DNA from: JAVKSL01 sp039583695
GTDB lineage: Bacteria > Actinomycetota > Acidimicrobiia > Acidimicrobiales > JAJPHD01
Length of the DNA stretch: 21,171 nucleotides
Reading direction: 5' to 3'
Assembly: GCA_039583695.1 (NCBI GenBank)
Contig: JAVKSL010000051.1
Location: 1 to 21,171 of the forward strand
Both the position numbers and the translations under genes were made by a program. The notes beneath the pieces are model-generated. The model searched no databases. It was not told where the DNA came from and saw nothing but the letters and a program-made list of their open reading frames with translations. This document shows positions 1-6,478 of the stretch, in pieces. Position 1 is the stretch's first letter. Every line of letters begins with the position of its first letter.

Positions 1-4
1 CGAG

Positions 5-353
5 TGGAGGTGGCGGGAATCGAACCCGCGTCCTTCGGGCTCGCAACGGGACTTCTCCGAGCGCAGCCGGTGGAGGGGTCTCGGGCCTCGCATCGTCACC
101 GGCATCGGTGCGAGGCCCCAGCCGACTTGGTTGTCCCCGCCGGCCCGTCGACACGGCCGGTCGGGTAAGCCCCGCTAGATGGCGTCTGTGACCGGTCCGC
201 AGGGCTGGGACCGGGCAGGCGTCGCTACTGTCTAGGCAGCGAGTGCGGCGTTTGAGCCGGCGTTTGTATTGTTTTCCGGCTCTTTAACGTGGCTCCGGAG
301 ACCACGGCTCGCTTCTCCCGTCTTGATGACCAAAGTCGAAGCCTGTCACCCCC
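5..353 (-). ncRNA. ssrA: transfer-messenger RNA (tmRNA)
   Basis: This RNA rescues stalled ribosomes together with SmpB, acting first as an alanine tRNA and then as a short mRNA for a degradation tag. On the minus strand the 5' end begins GGGGGUGACAGGCUUCGAC, the usual tmRNA opening. Its first seven bases pair with CACCUCC at the 3' end (positions 6-12), followed by discriminator A at 5. The 3' T-arm reads GCGGGTTCGATTCCCGC. The next genome bases are CUCG, so the CCA tail is not encoded and must be added. The middle holds a tag reading frame ending in codons for ALAA and a UAG stop. The gene lies directly downstream of smpB on the same strand. The ends come from acceptor-stem pairing and could be off by a base. 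Confidence 0.93.
232..276 (-). other. tmRNA tag-peptide reading frame
   Basis: Read on the minus strand, the frame gives ENNTNAGSNAALAA and then UAG at 234-232. The C-terminal ALAA is the canonical signal for ClpXP and related proteases. The stop and the final residues are clear. The resume codon is inferred: GAA at 276-274 is one choice, and a codon further in, such as GCC, is possible. The last six residues are NAALAA, whereas tags I know often end YALAA or FALAA. Confidence 0.7.
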
Positions 354-358
354 TTGTC

Positions 359-386
359 AAGGTACAACACCACTCTACCGTGTCAC
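359..386 (-). promoter_or_regulatory. candidate sigma70-type promoter of ssrA
   Basis: Minus strand: GTGACA (386-381) resembles the -35 box TTGACA. After a 16-nt spacer, TACCTT (364-359) fits a TAnnnT -10 box, five bases upstream of the inferred tmRNA 5' end at 353. The -35 box overlaps the smpB stop codon. The placement suits separate transcription of the tmRNA, but only sequence similarity supports it. Confidence 0.45.
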
Positions 387-886
387 TCGCCCCGACGGCC
401 CCTCGAGTAGGCCCGGGCCATGTCCATCTTGGCGTCCCGCTCGGCCAGCGCGGCCCGCTTGTCGTAGGTCTTGCGGCCCCTGGCGAGGGCCAGCTCGACC
501 TTGGCCCGCCCGTCCAGAAAGTAGATCGACAGCGGCACCAACGTCAGTGACTGCTGCTTGACCTGCCCGAGCAATTGGTCGATCTGGCGGCGGTGGAGCA
601 GCAGCTTGCGGGGGCGGTCAGGGTCATGGCTCCCGAAGCCCACCGCCTGGGCGTAAGGCGACACGTGCATCCCGAGCAACCACACCTCCCCGTCCTCGAT
701 CCGGGCGTAAGAGTCACGAATCTGGACCATGCCCGCTCTGAGCGACTTCACCTCGCTGCCCACTAGGGCGATCCCGCACTCGTAGGTCTCGACGATGTCG
801 TAATCGTGCCGGGCCCGCCGGTTCTGAGCCACCCGGCGCCCGGGCCCGCCCTTCTCGCCGGGCCGGGAATTGAGAGCGGAGGGCAT
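383..886 (-). CDS. smpB: SsrA-binding protein SmpB
   Basis: SmpB binds the tRNA-like end of tmRNA and delivers it to stalled ribosomes in the cytoplasm. The 167-residue product shows the family core: QNRRARHDYDI near residue 21, GSEVKSLRAG, a central DGEVWLLGMHVSPY, then RKLLLHRRQI and KVELALARGRKTYDKR toward the basic tail. Length is normal for the family. The ATG at 886 gives an N-terminal extension of about 20 residues before the conserved block. An internal GTG at 832 is a shorter alternative. The tmRNA gene lies 29 nt downstream on the same strand. Upstream, only 27 bp separate it from the divergent mec start, so the promoters must overlap or lie inside the coding regions. Confidence 0.96.
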   Translation of the reverse strand: MPSALNSRPGEKGGPGRRVAQNRRARHDYDIVETYECGIALVGSEVKSLRAGMVQIRDSYARIEDGEVWLLGMHVSPYAQAVGFGSHDPDRPRKLLLHRRQIDQLLGQVKQQSLTLVPLSIYFLDGRAKVELALARGRKTYDKRAALAERDAKMDMARAYSRGRRGE

Positions 887-913
887 GGGACTCGACGGTA
901 GCGTCGGGCTGCG

Positions 914-1324
914 ATGCTCCGTCTACCGCACCCTGCCTGGCTGGACATGATCGCTCACTGCCTAGCCGGGCTGCCGGAGGAGGCTTGCGGCCTCCTGGCG
1001 GGGGACCCGGCCACCGACGGCGCCGTCGAGCGGTGCTACCCGACCACCAACGTCGCGCACTCGGCGCGCCTGTATGTGGTCGAGCCCCGGGACCACCTCC
1101 GAGCGGACCGAGACGCCGACTCCCGGGGCTTGCAGATCATGGGGGTATTCCACTCCCACACCCACACCGACGCTTACCCCTCGCCCACCGACGTGGCCCA
1201 GGCCCCCGACCCGGCGTGGCACTACGTGCTGGTCTCGCTCCGCCACGACGTACCCGTGGTCCGCTCCTACCGGATCCTGGACGGGAAGATTCACGAGGAG
1301 CAGGTTGTTCTCGAAGACGGGTAG
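914..1324 (+). CDS. mec: JAMM/MPN+ metalloprotease, CysO-processing (Mec-like)
   Basis: In mycobacteria, Mec (Rv1334) is a zinc protease that releases cysteine from the CysO-cysteine adduct made by CysM. The 136-residue product has the complete JAMM motif: Glu23 in PEEACGLL, then His80-Ser-His82, seven residues, Ser90, two residues and Asp93. All zinc-binding and catalytic positions are therefore present. It is a single-domain protein with no signal peptide. It is followed by cysO and cysM in the same order as in M. tuberculosis, which supports the specific role over a generic JAB peptidase. The ATG start at 914 is the first good one and lies 27 bp from the divergent smpB start. No strong ribosome-binding site is evident, so a leaderless transcript is possible. 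Confidence 0.9.
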   Translation: MLRLPHPAWLDMIAHCLAGLPEEACGLLAGDPATDGAVERCYPTTNVAHSARLYVVEPRDHLRADRDADSRGLQIMGVFHSHTHTDAYPSPTDVAQAPDPAWHYVLVSLRHDVPVVRSYRILDGKIHEEQVVLEDG

Positions 1325-1350
1325 AATGACGACCCATCAAGTCAACAATC

Positions 1351-1357
1351 GGAGGGG
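1351..1357 (+). promoter_or_regulatory. ribosome-binding site of cysO
   Basis: GGAGGGG ends three bases before the GTG at 1361. It settles GTG as the start, in a stretch with no better in-frame ATG. Confidence 0.75.
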
Positions 1358-1360
1358 ACC

Positions 1361-1642
1361 GTGCCTGTCGAAGTCAGACTTCCAACTGTTCTGCGGCCTC
1401 ATGCGGCCGGAAGCTCGGCGGTGGAGGCCCAAGGGGCGACCATCGGTGAGGTGCTGGGCGACCTGACGGCTCACTTTCCAGGGATGGCCGGCCAGGTGCT
1501 GACCTCCGACGGGAGCCTTCATCGCTTCGTGAACGTCTACGTCAACGACGACGACGTGCGCTACCTGGACAAGCTGGACACCAAGGTAAGCGACCACGAC
1601 GTGGTCTCGATCCTGCCCGCCGTGGCGGGCGGGGCAGGCTAG
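1361..1642 (+). CDS. cysO: sulfur-carrier protein CysO (ubiquitin-like)
   Basis: CysO is a small beta-grasp protein of the ThiS/MoaD type. Its C-terminal Gly-Gly is converted to a thiocarboxylate that CysM uses as sulfide donor for cysteine. The 93-residue product carries IPTVLRP-like N-terminal residues (LPTVLRPHAAG), the central LHRFVNVYVNDDDVR, and the end SILPAVAGG seen in the mycobacterial protein. Unusually, two residues (Ala92-Gly93) follow the Gly90-Gly91 pair, so the carrier as encoded would need trimming before activation unless the final glycine serves. It starts at GTG behind a strong Shine-Dalgarno sequence, 36 nt after mec and 43 nt before cysM. Confidence 0.93.
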   Translation: MPVEVRLPTVLRPHAAGSSAVEAQGATIGEVLGDLTAHFPGMAGQVLTSDGSLHRFVNVYVNDDDVRYLDKLDTKVSDHDVVSILPAVAGGAG

Positions 1643-1685
1643 GGACCAGGAAACCGGCGAGAGCACGGCAGGGGGACTGGCACAA

Positions 1686-2633
1686 ATGGGCGCCCGGCGC
1701 AGCGTGCTGGACCTTATCGGCAACACCCCCATGGTGGAGGTCTCCGAGCTGAGCCCAGCCCCGGGCGTGCGAATCCTGGCCAAGCTGGAGGGGCGCAACC
1801 CCGGTGGCTCGGTCAAGGACCGCATCGCTTTGTCCATGGTCGAAGAAGCCGAGAAGGACGGGACCCTATCTCCCGGCCAGACCCTGCTGGAGCCGTCCTC
1901 GGGCAACACGGGCATCGGCCTGGCGATGGTGGCTCGGGTCAAGGGCTATCCGGTCAAGATCGTGATGCCGGCCAACGTGTCGATCGAGCGCCGCCAGTTG
2001 CTCGCCGTGTGGGGGGCCGAGATCATCGAGTCACCTGCTTCGGAGGGCTCCAACGGAGCGGTGCGCATGGCCCAGCGCATGGCCGGGGAGCACCCGGAGT
2101 ACGCCTTCTTGTACCAGTACGGCAACCCGGGCAACCCCCGGGCTCACTACGAGGGAACCGGACCGGAGATCTGGCGGGACTGCCCGGAGGTGACGCACTT
2201 CGTCGCCGGGCTGGGCACCAGCGGCACCCTGCTCGGCGTCGGTCGCTACCTGAAAGAGCGCAACCCGGACCTTCAGGTGTGGGCTGTCGAGCCTCCCTCG
2301 GGCGAGATGGTGGACGGGCTGCGCAACCTGGACGACGGCTACATCCCGCCGATCTTTTCCGACTGGGGCGGGCCGGAGCTGCTGGACCGCAAGGCGGTGA
2401 TCGGGCCACGCGACTCGATCTGGTGGACACGGCGGCTCGCGGAAGTGGGCATATTCTGCGGCATCTCCTCGGGTTGTGCCATGGCCGGAGCGGTACGCTG
2501 CGCCCTGGCGATCGGCGAGGGCGTGATCGTCACCGTCTTCCCCGACGACGGCTGGAAGTACCTTTCCACCGACGCCTGGACCGGGGACCTGGACGCCGTC
2601 GTGGAGCGGGCCAAGCACATCATGTACTTCTGA
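1686..2633 (+). CDS. cysM: PLP-dependent cysteine synthase, CysO-dependent (CysM)
   Basis: CysM joins O-phosphoserine and the sulfur of thiocarboxylated CysO. The 315-residue product is a complete fold-type II PLP enzyme: Lys44 in GGSVKDR is the Schiff-base lysine, SSGNTG (71-76) contacts the substrate carboxylate, GLGTSGT (175-181) holds the PLP phosphate, and GISSG lies near 259-263. The GLRN segment near 211-214 contains Arg213. This may match the arginine that gives mycobacterial CysM its preference for phosphoserine, but I place it only by eye. The neighbours mec and cysO make this assignment much more likely than a CysK. The ATG follows AGGGGGAC at a suitable distance. murI starts one base after the stop. 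Confidence 0.95.
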   Translation: MGARRSVLDLIGNTPMVEVSELSPAPGVRILAKLEGRNPGGSVKDRIALSMVEEAEKDGTLSPGQTLLEPSSGNTGIGLAMVARVKGYPVKIVMPANVSIERRQLLAVWGAEIIESPASEGSNGAVRMAQRMAGEHPEYAFLYQYGNPGNPRAHYEGTGPEIWRDCPEVTHFVAGLGTSGTLLGVGRYLKERNPDLQVWAVEPPSGEMVDGLRNLDDGYIPPIFSDWGGPELLDRKAVIGPRDSIWWTRRLAEVGIFCGISSGCAMAGAVRCALAIGEGVIVTVFPDDGWKYLSTDAWTGDLDAVVERAKHIMYF

Positions 2634-2634
2634 G

Positions 2635-3429
2635 GTGGACGACCGGCCCATCGGCGTGTTCGACAGCGGGTTCGGCGGCCTGTCCGTGGTGCGGGCGCTG
2701 ATCGACCTGGCGCCGGGAGAGGACCTGATCTACGCGGGCGACACAGGGCGCTACCCCTACGGGCCGCGGCCCCAGGCACAGGTCCGTGACTTCGCCGAGC
2801 AGATCGCCCGCTGGCTCGTGCGCGAGGGCGTCAAGATGGTGGTGGTCGCCTGTAACACGGCATCGGCGGCGGCACTGGAGCTTCTGCGCTTCGAGCTGGA
2901 TGTGCCGGTCCTTGGAGTAATAGAGCCAGGTCTGCGTGCAGCACTGCGGGCCACCCGCAACCAGCGCGTCGCAGTGCTGGCCACCGTGGGCACGGTTGCC
3001 TCGGGCGCATACGAGAGAGCGGCGCTGGAGCTGCGGTCGCGTGCCAAGCTGGCGTGCGTGGCCTGCCCGGGCCTGGTCGAGCTGGTGGAGCGGGGTGAGT
3101 GTGACGGGCCCGCGGCGCAGGGGCTGGTCTCTGCGCTGTGCGCGCCGCTGGGGGATGTGGACACGCTGTTGCTGGGCTGCACCCATTATCCGTTCCTGGC
3201 CCGTACGATCGCGGATGTGATGGGTCGGGACGTGGTGCTGGTGTCATCGGCAGAGGAGACCGCTTTCGAGGTGCGTGAGATCCTCACCCAAACTGGCCTG
3301 GGGCGGCGCAGCGCGGCCAAGGGTTCCCACCGGTTCTACTCGTCGGGGGATCCAGCGGTCTTCGTCGAGCTGGGGTCCCGGTTGCTCGGCCCCGAGCTGG
3401 CCCACGTCGAGGTGGCCTCGTGGGATTGA
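2635..3429 (+). CDS. murI: glutamate racemase
   Basis: MurI interconverts L- and D-glutamate and supplies D-glutamate for peptidoglycan precursors in the cytoplasm. The 264-residue product is full length. It opens with PIGVFDSGFGGLSVV and carries both catalytic cysteines, Cys73 in VVACNTASA and Cys182 in LLGCTHYP, plus the AGDTGRYPYG loop. It uses a GTG start one base after the cysM stop, and its 3' end overlaps the next gene by 10 bp, so translation within the operon is probably coupled. Position between cysM and the MBL gene matches the mycobacterial arrangement. Confidence 0.96.
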   Translation: MDDRPIGVFDSGFGGLSVVRALIDLAPGEDLIYAGDTGRYPYGPRPQAQVRDFAEQIARWLVREGVKMVVVACNTASAAALELLRFELDVPVLGVIEPGLRAALRATRNQRVAVLATVGTVASGAYERAALELRSRAKLACVACPGLVELVERGECDGPAAQGLVSALCAPLGDVDTLLLGCTHYPFLARTIADVMGRDVVLVSSAEETAFEVREILTQTGLGRRSAAKGSHRFYSSGDPAVFVELGSRLLGPELAHVEVASWD

Positions 3430-3846
3430 CCCTCACCGTCTTGGGCTGCGACGGGGGGTATCCGGGCCCGGGTGGGGCAACCAGTGGATACCTGGTTCAG
3501 GCTGGGGCTCTCGCGATCCTCGTCGACCTGGGCCACGGCACCCTCGCCAACCTCCAGCTCCATCACGATCTGCGTGCCCTGGATGCGGTGATGCTCAGCC
3601 ACGAGCACCCGGATCACTGGGGCGACCTGGAAGCCCTGGCGGTGGCCCGAATGGGTCTCAACGGGTGCCCCGCGCTGGCTGTGTATGCGCCCGGCGGCCT
3701 GAGGCGGCATGTCTATCACGACCGACCAGGGCTCTTCGATTGGCACGAGGTGGCCGGTGGGGACCGGGTGTCGCTGGGCGATGTCGAGGTGGGTTTCGCC
3801 CGGACCGACCACGGCCCCGAGACACTGGCGATGCGCATCGACACCG
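3420..3846 (+). CDS. MBL-fold phosphodiesterase-like protein (3' end lost in gap)
   Basis: This is the N-terminal 142 residues of a metallo-beta-lactamase-fold hydrolase. The metal motif is intact: His61-Glu-His63-Pro-Asp65-His66, preceded by GATSGYLV and the strand ILVDLGHG, and followed by a further histidine at 131 in TDHGPETLAMRI. The family usually runs to about 250-270 residues, so roughly 110-130 are missing. By position it matches Rv1339, described as an atypical class II cyclic-nucleotide phosphodiesterase. A cAMP phosphodiesterase role is therefore likely but rests on synteny. The GTG start at 3420 overlaps the murI end, and no better start is nearby. The reading frame stops at the run of Ns, which is an assembly artefact and not a biological truncation. 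Confidence 0.85.
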
Positions 3847-3946
3847 NNNNNNNNNNNNNNNNNNNNNNNNNNNNNNNNNNNNNNNNNNNNNNNNNNNNNN
3901 NNNNNNNNNNNNNNNNNNNNNNNNNNNNNNNNNNNNNNNNNNNNNN
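3847..3946. other. assembly gap (100 Ns)
   Basis: Exactly 100 unknown bases, the usual placeholder for a scaffold join of unknown length. The missing DNA should hold the end of the MBL gene and the first codons of rph. By family lengths that is several hundred bases, so the true gap is probably larger than 100 bp. Confidence 0.98.
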
Positions 3947-4650
3947 TGCGAACCGCGAGCATGGTCCGGGACTACACCGAGCTGGCGGCCGGGTCCGTCC
4001 TGGTCGGCATGGGCCGGACCAAGGTGCTCTGTACCGCCTCGGTGGGGGACCGGGTGCCCCCCTGGCTGCGGGGTGGGGGCAAGGGCTGGGTGACTGCGGA
4101 GTACTCGATGCTGCCCGGGGCCAGTGCCGAGCGGGTCGAGAGGGAAGCGGCCAAGGGCCGCCAGTCTGGCAGGACCCAGGAGATCCAGCGCCTGATCGGG
4201 CGCTCGCTGCGCTCGGTCACAGACCTTCGGGCGATGGGCGAGCTGTTGGTGGTGTGCGACTGCGACGTGCTCCAGGCTGACGGGGGTACCCGCACCGCGT
4301 CGATATGCGGGGCGTGGGTGGCGCTCCACGACGCATTCAGCCGCCTCGTTGCGTCCGGTCGGATCGGCGCCCACCCGCTGAGCGAGGCTTGTGCGGCGGT
4401 GTCGGTGGGGGTGGTGGATGGGACCTGCCTGTTGGATCTGGACTACAGCGAGGACGTGCGCGCCGAGGTGGACATGAACGTGGTGATGACCACCTCGGGA
4501 CGGTTCGTGGAGGTCCAGGGCACAGCGGAAGGCCAGCCTTTCAGCCGCTCCGAGCTGGACGAGCTGTTGAGCCTGGGCGAGCACGGTATTTCCCAGCTCC
4601 TGGAGCTGCAGGCGGCGACGATCGCTTCCCCGCCGAGCAAGCGGCCGTAG
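3947..4650 (+). CDS. rph: ribonuclease PH (5' end lost in gap)
   Basis: RNase PH is a phosphate-dependent 3'-5' exoribonuclease that trims tRNA 3' ends, relevant here because tRNA and tmRNA genes in this window lack encoded CCA. The visible part (first full codon at 3949) begins near the GSVLVGMGRTKVLCTASV strand and continues through WVTAEYSMLPGA, SGRTQEIQRLIGRSLR and CDVLQADGGTRTASI, to AEVDMNVVMTT and VEVQGTAEG near the end. Judging from known RNase PH proteins, only about 10-20 N-terminal residues are missing. The first ATG seen, in TASMVRDY, is probably internal. The C-terminus is complete and the stop directly abuts the rdgB start. Confidence 0.93.
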
Positions 4651-5280
4651 GTGCGGCCGGAGGCTCAGCTGGGCCAGGTCCGTCGGGTGCGCCTGGTCCT
4701 GGCTACCGCCAATCCGCACAAGGCAGCCGAGATCGCGGCCGTGCTCGGCTCGGTGCCGGGCCTAGAGCTGGTGGCCCGGCCGGGCGATGTCGCCGAGGTG
4801 GAGGAGACGGGCGAGACCCTGGAGGACAACGCACGGCTCAAGGCCGGGGCACTGGCGCAGGCGACAGGTGAGGCCGCGGTGGCCGACGACACAGGCTTGG
4901 AGGTGGCCGCGCTGGGCGGTGCTCCAGGGGTGCGCTCGGCCCGGTACGCGGGGGAGGGGGCGAGCTATGCGGACAACGTGGCCAAGCTGCTCGAGGCGCT
5001 TGCCGGCGAGGCCGACCGCCGGGCCAGGTTTCGCACGGTCGCACTGGTGACCTGGCCCGACGGGCGGGAGGTCGTCGCCTCCGGCGAGGTGGAAGGCTCG
5101 ATCGCCCTGGCAGCACGAGGCAATCGGGGATTCGGCTACGACCCGGTCTTCGTACCTTCGGGCGGCGACGGCAGGACCTTCGCCGAGATGAGCCTGAAGG
5201 AGAAAGAGGCGGTCTCCCACCGCGGGCGGGCATTCCGGGCCCTGGCGGCGGCGCTCGCCGGGACAAGCGATCGCGCTTAG
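4651..5280 (+). CDS. rdgB: XTP/dITP diphosphatase (RdgB/HAM1 family)
   Basis: The enzyme hydrolyses non-canonical purine triphosphates such as dITP and XTP to monophosphates, keeping them out of nucleic acids. Motifs are in order: LVLATANPHKAAEI (16-29), TGETLEDNARLKA (53-65), ADDTGLEVAALGG (78-90), GNRGFGYDPVFVP toward the end, then EKEAVSHRGRA. The start shown is a GTG touching the rph stop. A GTG at 4687 would remove 12 residues and place the start directly before the conserved first strand, so it fits homologues at least as well. It is the last gene of the operon. Confidence 0.94.
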   Translation: MRPEAQLGQVRRVRLVLATANPHKAAEIAAVLGSVPGLELVARPGDVAEVEETGETLEDNARLKAGALAQATGEAAVADDTGLEVAALGGAPGVRSARYAGEGASYADNVAKLLEALAGEADRRARFRTVALVTWPDGREVVASGEVEGSIALAARGNRGFGYDPVFVPSGGDGRTFAEMSLKEKEAVSHRGRAFRALAAALAGTSDRA

Positions 5281-5312
5281 CTTAGCGCGCTGTTCGGTGC
5301 ATAAGCGCGATC
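5269..5312. repeat. 11-bp inverted repeat at the end of the mec-rdgB operon
   Basis: GATCGCGCTTA (5269-5279) and its perfect complement TAAGCGCGATC (5302-5312) flank a 22-nt loop. The left arm overlaps the last codons of rdgB. It lies between two convergent genes, where a bidirectional terminator would be expected, but no T-tract follows on either strand. It may therefore be an RNA 3'-end stabiliser or a Rho-assisted stop site. Confidence 0.55.
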
Positions 5313-5395
5313 ACTTCGCCGCGATGCCCCGCTCGCCCGAGCGCCGAGGACCGCATTTGAGCGGCTTCGCCGCCCAGGTTGTTCTCGTAACGGCC

Positions 5396-6478
5396 CTAAC
5401 CCAGGCGGGCAAGGGCATCACGGATTGCCGCTGTCGTGGCCGCGCGCGCAGCCAGCGGCCCGAGGCGGTCGAGCTGGCGCTTCGCCGCCAGGGCCATCGC
5501 GCCACGCAGGTCCTGATCGGTCCGCGCCCGGTGGATGGCCGCCGCCATCACTTTCGGATCTGGATAGTCCAACAAGACGCCCGCTCCACCCAGCGTCTCG
5601 GGGACTGCGGCTGACCCCAATGCGACGATCGGCAGCTCGTGACTCATGGCCTCCAGTAACGGAACGCAGAATCCCTCGTGTGCCGAGGCGCAGACGAATA
5701 CGTCGGCGTTTCGGTAATGGGCAGCCAGCTCCGCCCCAGTCACTGATCCGGTAAGCCGGACTGCCTCACCGAGGCCCAGCTCGGCGGCGTAGCGAACCAG
5801 GGAATCCCTGTATGTCTGTGATGCCGCCCCACCGACCAGGTGGAGGCGGGCATGAGGGTCATACGCCCGGCGATAGGCCGCCAGGGCGCCGATCAGGAGG
5901 TGCTGACCCTTGTGGGGGGAAAGCCGGCCCACGAAGAGCAGCTCCGCTCCGCCTCGACCGGCCTCCAGGTCGCCTAGGGCCGTCCCGTCCACCTCGCTGT
6001 CGGGCCCAGTCAGCTCCACCAGCGGTGCCAGGATCACTGGCTCGACGAACCCGGCACTGCGGAGCTCACCCCCGCTGTAGGCCGAATTGGCAAACGCCGC
6101 GGTCGTGGCGGGGGCGAGCCGGCGGAGCTGGGTCCACCCGGTGGCCGACGCCATCCCCAGACCCGGGTCCCAAGCCTCCAGGAACCGTCGGGGGGTGATG
6201 TTGTGGAAGTAGAGCCACTTGGGCTCCGGCCGGGCTAGCAGGTAATCCGCCACCGGGCTGCCCATGGATCCCTGGTAGAGCAGGACCGCTCGGTCGAATT
6301 TCGCGCCGTAGGTCCTATACGGGCGGGCCCGGCCCTCGAAGCCAGACCGCACCTCGCCGGCGAAGATCTCCGAGCGCAGGCCCATCTCCAGGAGGAGCGC
6401 TTGCACGGCGAGGGTATGTGCACCTATCGCGTCCCGGGGGGCAAGGGAGGGGACGAACTGGTGGACACCGGGCGTCAA
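5396..6478 (-). CDS. GT4-family glycosyltransferase (GT-D)
   Basis: Predicted GT-B retaining glycosyltransferase of the polysaccharide locus, 360 residues. It shows the GT4 signature E268GFCVPLLE276 (EX7E), preceded by LLFVGRLSPHKGQHLL and LHLVGGAA, with SAAVPETLGGAGVLL after it. The start is a TTG at 6478 that overlaps the upstream stop as TTGA. The next residues, TPGVHQFVPSLAPRDAIG, align with the ATG-started paralogue at 12463-13560. A longer frame reaching back to 6754 exists, but it runs through the methyltransferase-like gene and its extra residues look non-coding. It is the last gene of the polysaccharide train and converges on rdgB. Sugar donor and acceptor cannot be told from sequence. 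Confidence 0.9.
   Translation of the reverse strand: MTPGVHQFVPSLAPRDAIGAHTLAVQALLLEMGLRSEIFAGEVRSGFEGRARPYRTYGAKFDRAVLLYQGSMGSPVADYLLARPEPKWLYFHNITPRRFLEAWDPGLGMASATGWTQLRRLAPATTAAFANSAYSGGELRSAGFVEPVILAPLVELTGPDSEVDGTALGDLEAGRGGAELLFVGRLSPHKGQHLLIGALAAYRRAYDPHARLHLVGGAASQTYRDSLVRYAAELGLGEAVRLTGSVTGAELAAHYRNADVFVCASAHEGFCVPLLEAMSHELPIVALGSAAVPETLGGAGVLLDYPDPKVMAAAIHRARTDQDLRGAMALAAKRQLDRLGPLAARAATTAAIRDALARLG

Noticed and set aside
3658..4719. Long minus-strand frame across the N gap (353 residues) and plus-strand frames joining MBL to rph
   Set aside because: The Ns contribute no stops, so these frames are artefacts. The real genes are recognisable on the plus strand on either side.
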